A stretch of DNA of 5,920 nt from Chloroflexota bacterium (GCA_022707665.1 JAKJAE010000190.1:1-5920); one strand, 5' to 3'; shown: positions 1 to 5,920, counted from the stretch's first letter. Notes: generated by a model from the sequence alone, not told the origin. Numbers and translations are program-made.

Positions 1-1734
1 GGCTTCCGACTCGTCGACCTGGATGGCCTGGGTGTTCTTGACGAAGTGGACGCGAGCCATTCCCAGCAGTGCAGGCCGGTAGAGGACCTGTCGGGCGGTC
101 ACTTCGATCCGCCCGCCGGAGCGCTCCTCAGCGGCTCGCTCCGCAGCCGCTGCCCCTCCACGAAGCGGGAGGAAGACCTGCTGGACGCCGGCAGGTAACA
201 CCGGTGGCATCGCTGCATAGGGCAGATCCGCGCCACGAGGCTCAGGCGTCGTTGTCGGAGCCTGGGCGGTCGCTCCAGCGACGGACGCGGCCGTTGTCTG
301 AGCCAGGGCTGGTCCGAGTTGGGCTCTTTGATCCGCAACAAGGTCGCGGACCTGGAGACGTGTCAGTGGGCCACGAAGGTAGCTCATGGCCCAACGTGTC
401 TGGAAGGTCACGGGGTGGTCCTCGTGAACGTTGTGCAGGAGGAAGACCCGACTGCCGAGCCCGGTGATGATCTTGTCGATCTCCGCGCGATTGAGGGCGC
501 TCCCCGCCTCTGCCGAGGCACTCTCCAGTCCCTCTAGGAGCCGTGCCTTGTCACGCTCCGCCTGCAGGCGACCGATGAGCCAGGTGCCGGCGTTCGTGAG
601 TCCTTTGTAATCCAGATCGGCCGGGTTCTGGGTCGTGAGCACCACACCCACACCGAAGGCGCGTGCCTGCTTCATCAGGGTGAGCAGCGGCAGTTTGCTC
701 GGCGGGTTGGCGATCGGCGGGAAGTAGCCAAAGACCTCGTCCATATAGAGCAGGGCTCGCAGACTCGTGGTACCCGGCTGTGTGCGCATCCAGGTGACCA
801 GCTGGTTGAGCAGCATCGTCACGAAGAACATGCGCTCTGCATCGCTCAGGTGGGCGATGTAGAAGATGGCGTGGCGCGGCTTGCCTTCCGGCGTCCAGAG
901 GAATCCCGCAATATCGAGGGGTTGGCCGCTCAGCCAGCTCTGGAAGGCTGGCGCAGCGATGATGTTGTTGATTGCCATCGCCAGGCCGAAGCGGTCCTTC
1001 TGGGGGAAGAAGGTATCCACGTCAAAGACACCCAGTGTCCGGATCGGGGGCGTCTGGATCGACAGGATGAGCTTGGGGAGATCCAGATCCTCGCCCTGGC
1101 GCCAGAAGTGCTCGAACAGGTTGGCCAACAGGATGTGCTCTCGCGAGCGGACCGGGTCGGCGTCGATGCCCACCAGGCCGAGGAGTGCGCTGACGGTCCC
1201 CTGGATCCGTTCGCGCAAGAGCTCCGCATCGGTGTCCCAACTCAGGTCGGGGGCCGCGAAAGACTGCAGGATCGACACCGGCAGCCCCGCGTCGCTGCCG
1301 GGTGTGTAGATGGCGAACTCGGCAGTCTGGCGCATCATCCGAATGCGCTCGCCATCCTGTCCCCATTCGGCAAGCCCCTTTCGCCAGGACTCGGCCTGCT
1401 GTGCGGCGTAGGCATCCTCCGTGAGCCCCTTCCGGCGGGCATCGTCAGCATTGATCCAGGGGCGGAAGTCCTCAGGAAGGAGATCAGGGAAGGTGAGGAG
1501 CAGGTTGGTGATATCGCCCTTGGGGTCGATGATCAGGGCCGGGACACGGTCGATGGCCGCCTCTTCCAGCAGGTCGATGCACAGGCCTGTTTTGCCGCTT
1601 CCGGTCATTCCCACGCAGATAGCGTGGGTTGTCAGGTCGCGCGCATCATACATCGTCAACTCATCTAGGCGCTGCTGCCCTTTGAGGTCATAAGCCTTTC
1701 CCAAGTAGAAGGCTCCCAGCTTTTCAAAGTCCAT
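1..1734 (-). CDS. HerA/FtsK-superfamily ATP-binding protein (DUF853/DUF87-like), 3' end outside window
   Basis: The frame is open from an ATG at 1734 to the window edge (578 codons, no stop seen), so the C-terminus is missing. The start is supported by GGAGGG at 1741-1746, six bases upstream. The protein begins MDFEKLGAFYLGK. It has a Walker A motif GMTGSGKT at residues 42-49 and a DPKGD segment at 70-74, typical of HerA/VirD4-type pumping ATPases. The Walker B is LLYMDE at 328-333, followed by FGYFPP, and a sensor-like TTQNP lies at 367-371. After about residue 460 the core gives way to an Ala/Thr/Pro-rich linker (about 475-515) and then a new segment (VQQVFLPLR onward) of unknown role. No signal peptide or membrane segment is visible, so it is probably a cytoplasmic hexameric DNA- or polymer-handling ATPase. 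Its specific function is unknown. It is divergent from the arabinofuranosidase gene and shares its promoter region. The ATPase fold is certain; the family name is from memory. Confidence 0.88.
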   Translation of the reverse strand, partial: MDFEKLGAFYLGKAYDLKGQQRLDELTMYDARDLTTHAICVGMTGSGKTGLCIDLLEEAAIDRVPALIIDPKGDITNLLLTFPDLLPEDFRPWINADDARRKGLTEDAYAAQQAESWRKGLAEWGQDGERIRMMRQTAEFAIYTPGSDAGLPVSILQSFAAPDLSWDTDAELLRERIQGTVSALLGLVGIDADPVRSREHILLANLFEHFWRQGEDLDLPKLILSIQTPPIRTLGVFDVDTFFPQKDRFGLAMAINNIIAAPAFQSWLSGQPLDIAGFLWTPEGKPRHAIFYIAHLSDAERMFFVTMLLNQLVTWMRTQPGTTSLRALLYMDEVFGYFPPIANPPSKLPLLTLMKQARAFGVGVVLTTQNPADLDYKGLTNAGTWLIGRLQAERDKARLLEGLESASAEAGSALNRAEIDKIITGLGSRVFLLHNVHEDHPVTFQTRWAMSYLRGPLTRLQVRDLVADQRAQLGPALAQTTAASVAGATAQAPTTTPEPRGADLPYAAMPPVLPAGVQQVFLPLRGGAAAAERAAEERSGGRIEVTARQVLYRPALLGMARVHFVKNTQAIQVDESEA

Positions 1735-1761
1735 GCTTCACCCTCCGTCCGTATGGCAGTC

Positions 1762-1788
1762 TTGTCAATAAGTAACCTTCAGTATAAT
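1762..1788 (+). promoter_or_regulatory. Putative sigma-70-type promoter of the arabinofuranosidase gene
   Basis: A perfect TATAAT lies at 1783-1788. TTGTCA at 1762-1767 is the best -35 candidate, but the spacing is only 15 nt, shorter than ideal. The start would be near 1795, leaving a leader of about 34 nt before the ATG at 1829. No operator palindrome is evident in this short gap, so any sugar-responsive control is not visible here. Confidence 0.5.
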
Positions 1789-1809
1789 GCGGGTTGCGGG
1801 GTGCGTAAA
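1781..1809 (-). promoter_or_regulatory. Putative sigma-70-type promoter of the minus-strand ATPase gene
   Basis: Read on the minus strand, TTTACG (1809-1804) is followed after 17 nt by TATACT (1786-1781). This gives 4/6 and 5/6 matches to the -35 and -10 consensus at optimal spacing. Transcription would start near 1774 and leave a leader of about 40 nt before the ATG at 1734. The -10 overlaps the plus-strand -10. Confidence 0.5.
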
Positions 1810-1828
1810 ATGATGCTATGGAGGCGGT

Positions 1829-3319
1829 ATGGACAGAACGACGATCACGTTGCACAGCGCTTACCAGATTGGCGAGGTCGATCCGCGGGTGTTTGGTGGA
1901 TTCCTCGAGCATATCGGGCGAGCGGTGTATGAAGGCGTATACGATCCCCGGAGCGCGCATGCGGACGAAGCCGGATTCCGTACCGACGTCCTGAACGCCA
2001 TGCGCCGGCTGCGGATGACGGCGATGCGTTATCCGGGTGGCAATTTCGCGTCAGGCTATCACTGGATGGATGGCATCGGCCCGCGTGAGGCGCGCCCGAC
2101 TGTGCGAGAGCTGGCGTGGCAGAGCCTCGAATCGAACGCCTTCGGGACCGACGAGTACATCGCACTCTGCCGTAAGATGAGTTGGACGCCCATGATCACG
2201 GTCAACCTAGGCACCGGCACGCCTGAGGAGGCGCGTAACTGGCTGGAGTACTGCAACGCTCCGGCTGGCAGCAAGTATGCCGACATGCGGGTTGCCAACG
2301 GCAACCCGGATCCCTACGCAGTCAAGCTCTGGTGCCTGGGCAATGAGATGGATGGTCCCTGGCAGTTGGGCCACGTCCCGGCATCCGACTACGCCATCCG
2401 CGCCCAGCAGGCAGCCAAGATGATGAAGGACCTGGACAGGAACGTGGAACTCGTTCTCTGCGGGTCCTGCACAACCGGCCTTCCTTCCTATATGGCCTGG
2501 GATCAGGAGGTGCTGGATTACGTTGGGGATCTCGCCGACTACATCAGCCTGCATCGCTATGTTGGCAACCGCACGGACGACACTGCCGACTACCTCGCAG
2601 TGACGGCCTCCATCGATCGTCAGATCGAGGAGATGGATGCCGCTTGCCGCTTCATCCAGGCAAAGCACCGGAGCAAGAAGCGGGCCTATCTCTGCTTTGA
2701 TGAATGGAATGTCTGGTACAAGAGCAGCGCGATGGACGGCGAGGGCAAGCACGCGCCGCATTTGATCGAGGAGATCTACAACCTCGAAGATGCCCTGGTT
2801 GTTGCAGGGTTCCTGAACAGCTTCATCCGCCACGCCGATGTGGTCAAGATCGCCAACATCGCCCAGATCGTCAACGTCATTGCCCCGTTGATGACCCGCG
2901 GTGACGAGCTGCTGATCCAGCCGACGTTCTACCCGTTCGAGATGATGGCTCAGCGAGGAGCCGGTGTAGCGCTCCAGACCATCGTGGATGGGCCGCGCTA
3001 CGAAGGGGCGACGAACGGCGACGTTCCGGTCATCGACGCCAGCGCAATCCTGAACGGTGACATCCTGCATATCTTCGTTGCGAACCGTAGCCTGTCCGAG
3101 AGCGCTGAGGTCCTGGTCGCGCCCGCTGACCGCACGATTGTCGGGGTTGGTGCCGCCGAGTTGCTCGCGGGGCCTGGTGCGAAGGTGGCGAACTCGTTCG
3201 ACCAACCGGACCTGGTGGTTTCAAGGCCGTTCACCGGGGCGCGCCTTGTGGATGAGGGCGCGCTGATGACGCTGCCACCCCTCTCATTTGTCGCGTTGTC
3301 ACTACAACTCAAAGCATAA
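1829..3319 (+). CDS. abfA: Alpha-L-arabinofuranosidase, glycoside hydrolase family 51 (EC 3.2.1.55)
   Basis: This 496-residue retaining glycosidase removes terminal alpha-L-arabinofuranosyl groups from arabinan and arabinoxylan fragments. Hallmarks of GH51 are MRYPGGNF at residues 66-73, WCLGNEMDGPWQLGH at 168-182 with the acid/base Glu173, and CFDEWNVWY at 289-297 with the nucleophile Glu292. The residue numbers lie within two of those in the Geobacillus enzyme (E175, E294, recalled), and the length is typical. The layout is a (beta/alpha)8 barrel through about residue 365, then a C-terminal beta-sandwich. There is no signal peptide, so it acts in the cytoplasm on imported arabino-oligosaccharides. 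The start ATG is preceded by GGAGG at 1820-1824. An out-of-frame ATG at 1818 is not the start. No sugar transporter or arabinose catabolic gene adjoins it in this window, so it looks like a single-gene unit. No intrinsic terminator is apparent directly after the stop. Confidence 0.96.
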   Translation: MDRTTITLHSAYQIGEVDPRVFGGFLEHIGRAVYEGVYDPRSAHADEAGFRTDVLNAMRRLRMTAMRYPGGNFASGYHWMDGIGPREARPTVRELAWQSLESNAFGTDEYIALCRKMSWTPMITVNLGTGTPEEARNWLEYCNAPAGSKYADMRVANGNPDPYAVKLWCLGNEMDGPWQLGHVPASDYAIRAQQAAKMMKDLDRNVELVLCGSCTTGLPSYMAWDQEVLDYVGDLADYISLHRYVGNRTDDTADYLAVTASIDRQIEEMDAACRFIQAKHRSKKRAYLCFDEWNVWYKSSAMDGEGKHAPHLIEEIYNLEDALVVAGFLNSFIRHADVVKIANIAQIVNVIAPLMTRGDELLIQPTFYPFEMMAQRGAGVALQTIVDGPRYEGATNGDVPVIDASAILNGDILHIFVANRSLSESAEVLVAPADRTIVGVGAAELLAGPGAKVANSFDQPDLVVSRPFTGARLVDEGALMTLPPLSFVALSLQLKA

Positions 3320-3327
3320 ACGCGTTC

Positions 3328-3355
3328 TTGCGTATGTGAGCGTGTGTAGTAGGAT
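3328..3355 (+). promoter_or_regulatory. Weak candidate promoter for the riboswitch-transporter operon
   Basis: TTGCGT at 3328-3333 and TAGGAT at 3350-3355 are separated by 16 nt. Both match the consensus only partly. The predicted start near 3362 would place the aptamer (from 3392) about 30 nt into the transcript, which is reasonable. Nothing better is visible between 3320 and 3390. Read-through from the arabinofuranosidase gene is an alternative. Confidence 0.25.
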
Positions 3356-3391
3356 GGCTGGCATTGTAGCTTTCCAAGTTGTTGCTTGATC

Positions 3392-3488
3392 CGTCTCCGA
3401 GTCTCTTGGCCTAACGACTGAGTCTATGGTTTGAGACCATTGGGTGTGGCTGGAAACGGCCACGCCTCCCGTGTTTGGAAAGGAGATG
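3392..3488 (+). promoter_or_regulatory. Moco-type (molybdenum cofactor) riboswitch aptamer, candidate
   Basis: The core GCCTCCCGT (3464-3472), then three bases, then TGGAAAGG (3476-3483), matches in sequence and spacing what I recall of the Moco RNA leader of E. coli moaA. A closing stem P1 pairs 3392-3398 (CGTCTCC) with 3482-3488 (GGAGATG), 7 bp with one G-U, directly abutting the conserved GGAAAG. A ten-pair hairpin 3443-3452/3457-3466 is capped by a GAAA tetraloop (3453-3456) and includes two G-U pairs. Moco RNAs are known for a GNRA tetraloop. A smaller hairpin, 3426-3430/3436-3440, lies in the 5' half, whose remaining pairing I could not resolve. The ligand of this class is thought to be molybdenum or tungsten cofactor. 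A TPP aptamer, expected for a YkoE gene, is not present. The family call rests on memory of the motif. A covariance-model search with the Rfam Moco RNA family would decide. Confidence 0.72.
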
Positions 3489-3545
3489 CCTGCTGCACGC
3501 GCGCAACCGCTACGGTTGTTGCGCCGAGCTACGGCATGCCTTTCC
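3477..3545 (+). promoter_or_regulatory. Antiterminator that competes with both aptamer P1 and the terminator
   Basis: GGAAAGG (3477-3483) is complementary to CCTTTCC (3539-3545), and ATGCC (3486-3490) to GGCAT (3533-3537), giving 12 pairs around a 2x1 internal loop. The 5' strand uses the 3' strand of P1 and the conserved GGAAAGG of the aptamer. The 3' strand uses the 5' arm and loop of the terminator. The structures are therefore mutually exclusive. The antiterminator encloses a bulged GC-rich hairpin (GCGCAACCG at 3501-3509 with CGG at 3513-3515 and TTGCGC at 3519-3524) that has no T-run and is not itself a terminator. The predicted logic is that ligand stabilises P1, the antiterminator is lost, and transcription stops. 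Confidence 0.65.
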
Positions 3546-3566
3546 AGGGCATGCCGTTTTTCTTTT
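3531..3566 (+). terminator. Intrinsic terminator in the leader of the ECF operon (riboswitch expression platform)
   Basis: A perfect 10-bp stem, ACGGCATGCC (3531-3540) with GGCATGCCGT (3548-3557), has a 7-nt loop and runs into a T-rich tract (five T, C, four T; 3557-3566). It ends about 20 nt before the ATG at 3588 and upstream of the AGAGG at 3574-3578. It therefore sits in the mRNA leader and would block the transporter operon, which marks it as a conditional attenuator. It could also end transcripts reading through from the arabinofuranosidase gene. Confidence 0.88.
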
Positions 3567-3587
3567 CCTTAGCAGAGGTCTAGCGCA

Positions 3588-4949
3588 ATGCGTGAAGAGA
3601 AGCACACGTTTTCTACCCGTGACTGGCTGATGATGGCGGCGCTTGCCGCGCTCGGTGGTGTGACCGGCACTTACGTCAACGCCATGGGCGACCTGATGCA
3701 GTCGATCCTTGGCTTCGCTGGAACAACGCAGTGGGCTGCCGGGCTTCACGTGGTCTGGCTGACGCTCGCGATGGGTCTCACGGGACGTGTGGGCGCTGGG
3801 ACCGTGACGGGCCTGCTCAAGGGTCTGGTTGAGCTTCTGACCGGCAACACGCACGGCTTGTTGGTCGTTCTTATCGACCTCATCGCTGGCTTGCTCGTCG
3901 ATGCCGTGTTCCTCCTTTTCCGCCGAAAGGATCGTCTTCCGGCCTATATGCTGGCTGGTGGACTTGCGGCGGCCTCCAACGTGTTTGCGTTCCAGCTCTT
4001 TGCGGCGTTGCCCGCTGATATGTTGGCCTATGGTGCGATGGCGCTGGTGGGACTCCTGGCCTTCGCGTCGGGTGTGGTCTTCGCCGGTGTGTTAGGTTGG
4101 ATGTTGCTGGGGGCACTGCGGCGCGCTGGTGTTGTCAGGAATCAGCCAGTGCCTGTCAGGCACTCGGCATTGACCCCTGTGCTGTTGGGATGTGCCGCTA
4201 TCGCAATCGCCCTTTTCGGGATCTATCTTCACAGTGCGTTGGCGGGACCGGCAACCATCAGCATTGGAGGGGCCGTCGCAGTACCGTACGACTATCCACA
4301 GGCTCATTCTGACATTGCTCAGGTGACCGCTGAAGGAAGCCTGCATGGCGTGTCGGCAAAGTATGCCGGGATTCCGGTGCGCGAATTGTTGGACCGTGCG
4401 CAGCCGGCCTCCAATGCCGATATGCTTCTGATCCGCGCTGTCGATGGCTATGCCTTTTTCGTCAGTATGGACGAGGTGCGCGATAACCCGGCGCTGTTGC
4501 TCGCGCCGAAGGGGTCAGGTTCGGACGCGGCCTACGATCTCGTTGGTGCGGAGAACAGCAAGGCGTGGGTGCGCGGCGTCAGCGAACTGACGGTCGTCGC
4601 GGGTGTGACCCTGGAGGTGAAGGGGCGCCTGGATGCGCCGGAAGCTTTCGATCCCAATGCCTGGCAGTTCGACATGGATGCCATTGCCCTCGATGTGGGC
4701 AACGGTCCAGAGAAGCTTCAGGGCGCGCCGCTTGGAAAGGTACTGGCCTCTATGGGGCCTGCAGCGGATGCGACCGAGGTCCTCATTCATACGGCGGATG
4801 GGTCCGAGTCTTTGCCCATCGCCGATGTTCTGGGGAGTGATGACGTGCGCCTCTTCACCGTGATCGGCGATGGAACCGTCTCGTTTGTGGTTGCCCGCAT
4901 GGACTCGACGGTTATCGTAAGTCAGGTGACAGCCCTAGAAGTGAAGTAG
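3588..4949 (+). CDS. ECF transporter S component (YkoE-like) fused to tandem molybdopterin-binding-fold domains
   Basis: A 453-residue membrane protein. The start ATG follows AGAGG at 3574-3578. Residues 1-180 form a hydrophobic S-component module resembling YkoE (ABC_cobalt family). The closest stretch is LVELLTGNTHGLLVVLIDLI (80-99) with AVFL, then LPAYMLAG, which aligns by eye with B. subtilis YkoE. A basic loop (R178, R179, R184, R191) precedes an extra helix at about 196-217, so by the positive-inside rule the rest lies outside the cell. Residues 221-338 and 339-453 are two related domains resembling the sulfite-oxidase-type Moco-binding fold: YAGIPVRELL (259-268) with VDGYAFFVSMDEV (285-297), and LQGAPLGKVL (377-386) with ADGSESLPIADVL (403-415). 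There is no cysteine after residue 202, so the catalytic Moco-ligating Cys of oxidoreductases is missing and an enzyme role is unlikely. They may capture substrate for the S component. The next gene is its ATPase. Control is by the Moco-like riboswitch upstream. YkoE itself carries HMP; the substrate here is unproven. Confidence 0.8.
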   Translation: MREEKHTFSTRDWLMMAALAALGGVTGTYVNAMGDLMQSILGFAGTTQWAAGLHVVWLTLAMGLTGRVGAGTVTGLLKGLVELLTGNTHGLLVVLIDLIAGLLVDAVFLLFRRKDRLPAYMLAGGLAAASNVFAFQLFAALPADMLAYGAMALVGLLAFASGVVFAGVLGWMLLGALRRAGVVRNQPVPVRHSALTPVLLGCAAIAIALFGIYLHSALAGPATISIGGAVAVPYDYPQAHSDIAQVTAEGSLHGVSAKYAGIPVRELLDRAQPASNADMLLIRAVDGYAFFVSMDEVRDNPALLLAPKGSGSDAAYDLVGAENSKAWVRGVSELTVVAGVTLEVKGRLDAPEAFDPNAWQFDMDAIALDVGNGPEKLQGAPLGKVLASMGPAADATEVLIHTADGSESLPIADVLGSDDVRLFTVIGDGTVSFVVARMDSTVIVSQVTALEVK

Positions 4950-4962
4950 TGTCAGCACAATC

Positions 4963-5920
4963 GTGATCTCTTTCCGGCAGTTCAGGTACCGTTTTGAGGG
5001 TAGCGACACGGCAGCGCTGGTCGATGTGACTCTGGACATCGCACCAGGCGACTTCGTTGTCGTCACGGGGCCGTCGGGCTCGGGGAAGTCGACGTTGGCC
5101 CTCGCCGTATCGGGCTTTCTGTTCAGCCAGTATGCTGGTGAGGCTGAGGGCGAGGTCACGGTCGATGGCCTGGATGTGTCCCGGACGCCGGTCTATCGAA
5201 TAGCCGAGATCGTCGGGTTGGTTCAGCAGAATCCGGAATCGCAGTTCTGTACGCTTACCGTGCAGGACGAAGTTGCTTTTGGCCTGGAGAACCGTTGCCT
5301 GCCTCGCGACGAGATCCGTGAACGTACCGAATGGGCACTTGAGGTCGTGGGGGCAACTCACCTGCGCGATCGGGCCCTGGGGACGCTCTCAGGAGGTGAG
5401 AAGCAGCGTGTAGCCGTGGCGTCTATGCTGGCGGCAAGGCCAAAGGCAATCATCTTTGACGAGCCGACGTCGAACCTGGATCCTACGGCGACGCAGGAGA
5501 TCTTCGATGTCATCGCGCAGGTGCGCCGGGTGGAAGCGCTCACGGTGATCGTGGTGGAGCACAAAGTGGACTACTTGCGGCACTTCGATCCACGGTGGAT
5601 CACCATGGATGAGGGGCGCGCAAGGGAGTCAGACACGCCGCCGGCGAGTTTCTGGCGAAGGGAGCGACGGGGCCGCCCGAAACCTGAGACGTCCAGGACC
5701 GATGCGGTCGTGGTGAGCGTCCACGATCTGGTCGCCGGGTACGGAGGGCGTCCGATCCTGCAGGACGTGAGCCTCAACGTAGTGGCAGGCGAGTTCGTCG
5801 TTGTGATGGGCAACAACGGCTCGGGCAAGAGCACCCTGCTGCACTGTCTGATGGGCTTCATGAAACCTTCATCGGGCAGCGTGGAGACGGCGGGTTATGA
5901 CGTGAGACGTGTGCCGGTCG
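4963..5920 (+). CDS. ECF transporter double ATP-binding protein (YkoD-like EcfA1-EcfA2 fusion), 3' end outside window
   Basis: This is the energising subunit of the ECF importer, cytoplasmic and membrane-associated. The frame is open from a GTG at 4963 to the edge (319 codons). It is the only start between the upstream in-frame stop (4942) and the first conserved strand, and it lies 13 nt after the S-component stop without a strong Shine-Dalgarno, suggesting translational coupling. The first ABC domain is complete: Walker A GPSGSGKST (36-44), Q-loop QQNPESQF (88-95), signature LSGGEKQRV (142-150), Walker B IIFDEPTSNLDP (163-174) and H-loop His200 in VVEHK. The QNPESQF Q-loop is typical of cobalt/ECF-type ATPases. 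An Arg-rich linker (about 220-247) leads to a second ABC domain with Walker A GNNGSGKST (283-291), cut soon after. Two fused ATPase domains are the YkoD arrangement, and a YkoC-like EcfT permease gene is expected next. Confidence 0.92.
   Translation, partial: MISFRQFRYRFEGSDTAALVDVTLDIAPGDFVVVTGPSGSGKSTLALAVSGFLFSQYAGEAEGEVTVDGLDVSRTPVYRIAEIVGLVQQNPESQFCTLTVQDEVAFGLENRCLPRDEIRERTEWALEVVGATHLRDRALGTLSGGEKQRVAVASMLAARPKAIIFDEPTSNLDPTATQEIFDVIAQVRRVEALTVIVVEHKVDYLRHFDPRWITMDEGRARESDTPPASFWRRERRGRPKPETSRTDAVVVSVHDLVAGYGGRPILQDVSLNVVAGEFVVVMGNNGSGKSTLLHCLMGFMKPSSGSVETAGYDVRRVPV

Noticed and set aside
850..1668. 272-codon plus-strand frame
   Set aside because: It lies antisense to the ATPase gene, whose Walker motifs and ribosome binding site are clear. 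The translation shows no recognisable domain and is a by-product of high GC.
1763..1768. Perfect TTGACA on the minus strand as a -35 for the ATPase gene
   Set aside because: No -10-like hexamer lies 16-18 nt downstream; that position falls on the GGAGGG ribosome binding site. The TTTACG/TATACT pair fits better.
2207..3205. 332-codon minus-strand frame inside the arabinofuranosidase gene
   Set aside because: It is wholly antisense to a GH51 enzyme with intact catalytic motifs. It has no domain, no convincing ribosome binding site and shadow-like composition.
3501..3524. GC-rich hairpin as a separate terminator
   Set aside because: It has no T-tract after it and a three-base bulge. It sits inside the antiterminator and is better explained as part of that structure.
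3392..3587. TPP riboswitch expected ahead of a YkoE-type gene
   Set aside because: The TPP aptamer hallmarks (the CTGAGA segment followed by ACCTGATCTGG-type and GCGTAGGGA-type segments) are not found. The nearest look-alike, ACTGAGTC at 3417-3424, lacks the partner half.
4248..4946. Active sulfite-oxidase-type enzyme domain
   Set aside because: No cysteine is present in the region, so the Mo-ligating residue is missing. The domains are also anchored to a transporter, so binding rather than catalysis is more likely.
4912..5361. 149-codon minus-strand frame across the S component/ATPase junction
   Set aside because: It overlaps the conserved first ABC domain in antisense and has no recognisable features.

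Overview
The window reads as a piece of chromosome from a GC-rich, probably thermophilic or soil bacterium. The gene content (a HerA-like ATPase with the motifs GMTGSGKT and LLYMDEVFGYFPP, a GH51 arabinofuranosidase, and a YkoE-type transporter) suggests Chloroflexota. That assignment is inferred from protein style and is not proven. No mobile element, CRISPR array, rRNA or tRNA gene is visible.

Layout. (1) Positions 1-1734, minus strand, hold a HerA/FtsK-superfamily ATP-binding protein of at least 578 residues that runs off the left edge. (2) The 94-bp gap at 1735-1828 is a divergent promoter region in which the -10 hexamers of the two strands overlap. (3) Positions 1829-3319, plus strand, encode a complete intracellular GH51 alpha-L-arabinofuranosidase with both catalytic glutamates. 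(4) The 268-bp gap at 3320-3587 contains a structured RNA leader. It has an aptamer that resembles the molybdenum-cofactor (Moco) riboswitch, an antiterminator, and a strong intrinsic terminator ending about 20 nt before the next start codon. (5) Positions 3588-4949, plus strand, encode an ECF-transporter substrate-binding (S) component of the YkoE type, fused through an extra transmembrane helix to two tandem domains that resemble the sulfite-oxidase-type molybdopterin-binding fold. (6) Positions 4963-5920, plus strand, encode the matching double ABC ATPase (YkoD-like, EcfA1-EcfA2 fused), cut by the right edge. The EcfT-type membrane partner (YkoC-like) is expected just downstream.

How it fits together. 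The most interesting part is 3392-5920. Known YkoEDC systems import the thiamine pyrimidine HMP and are usually controlled by TPP riboswitches. Here the TPP aptamer is absent. The leader instead carries the GCCTCCCGT...TGGAAAGG core that I associate with Moco RNAs, and its P1 stem competes with an antiterminator, so ligand binding should switch the operon off. Independently, the transporter protein carries non-catalytic domains that look like molybdopterin-binding domains. These two unrelated clues agree and suggest an ECF importer for molybdopterin, Moco or a precursor (or for Mo/W) that is feedback-repressed by the cofactor. I do not know of a described system of this kind. The substrate assignment is an inference that needs covariance-model and structure searches.
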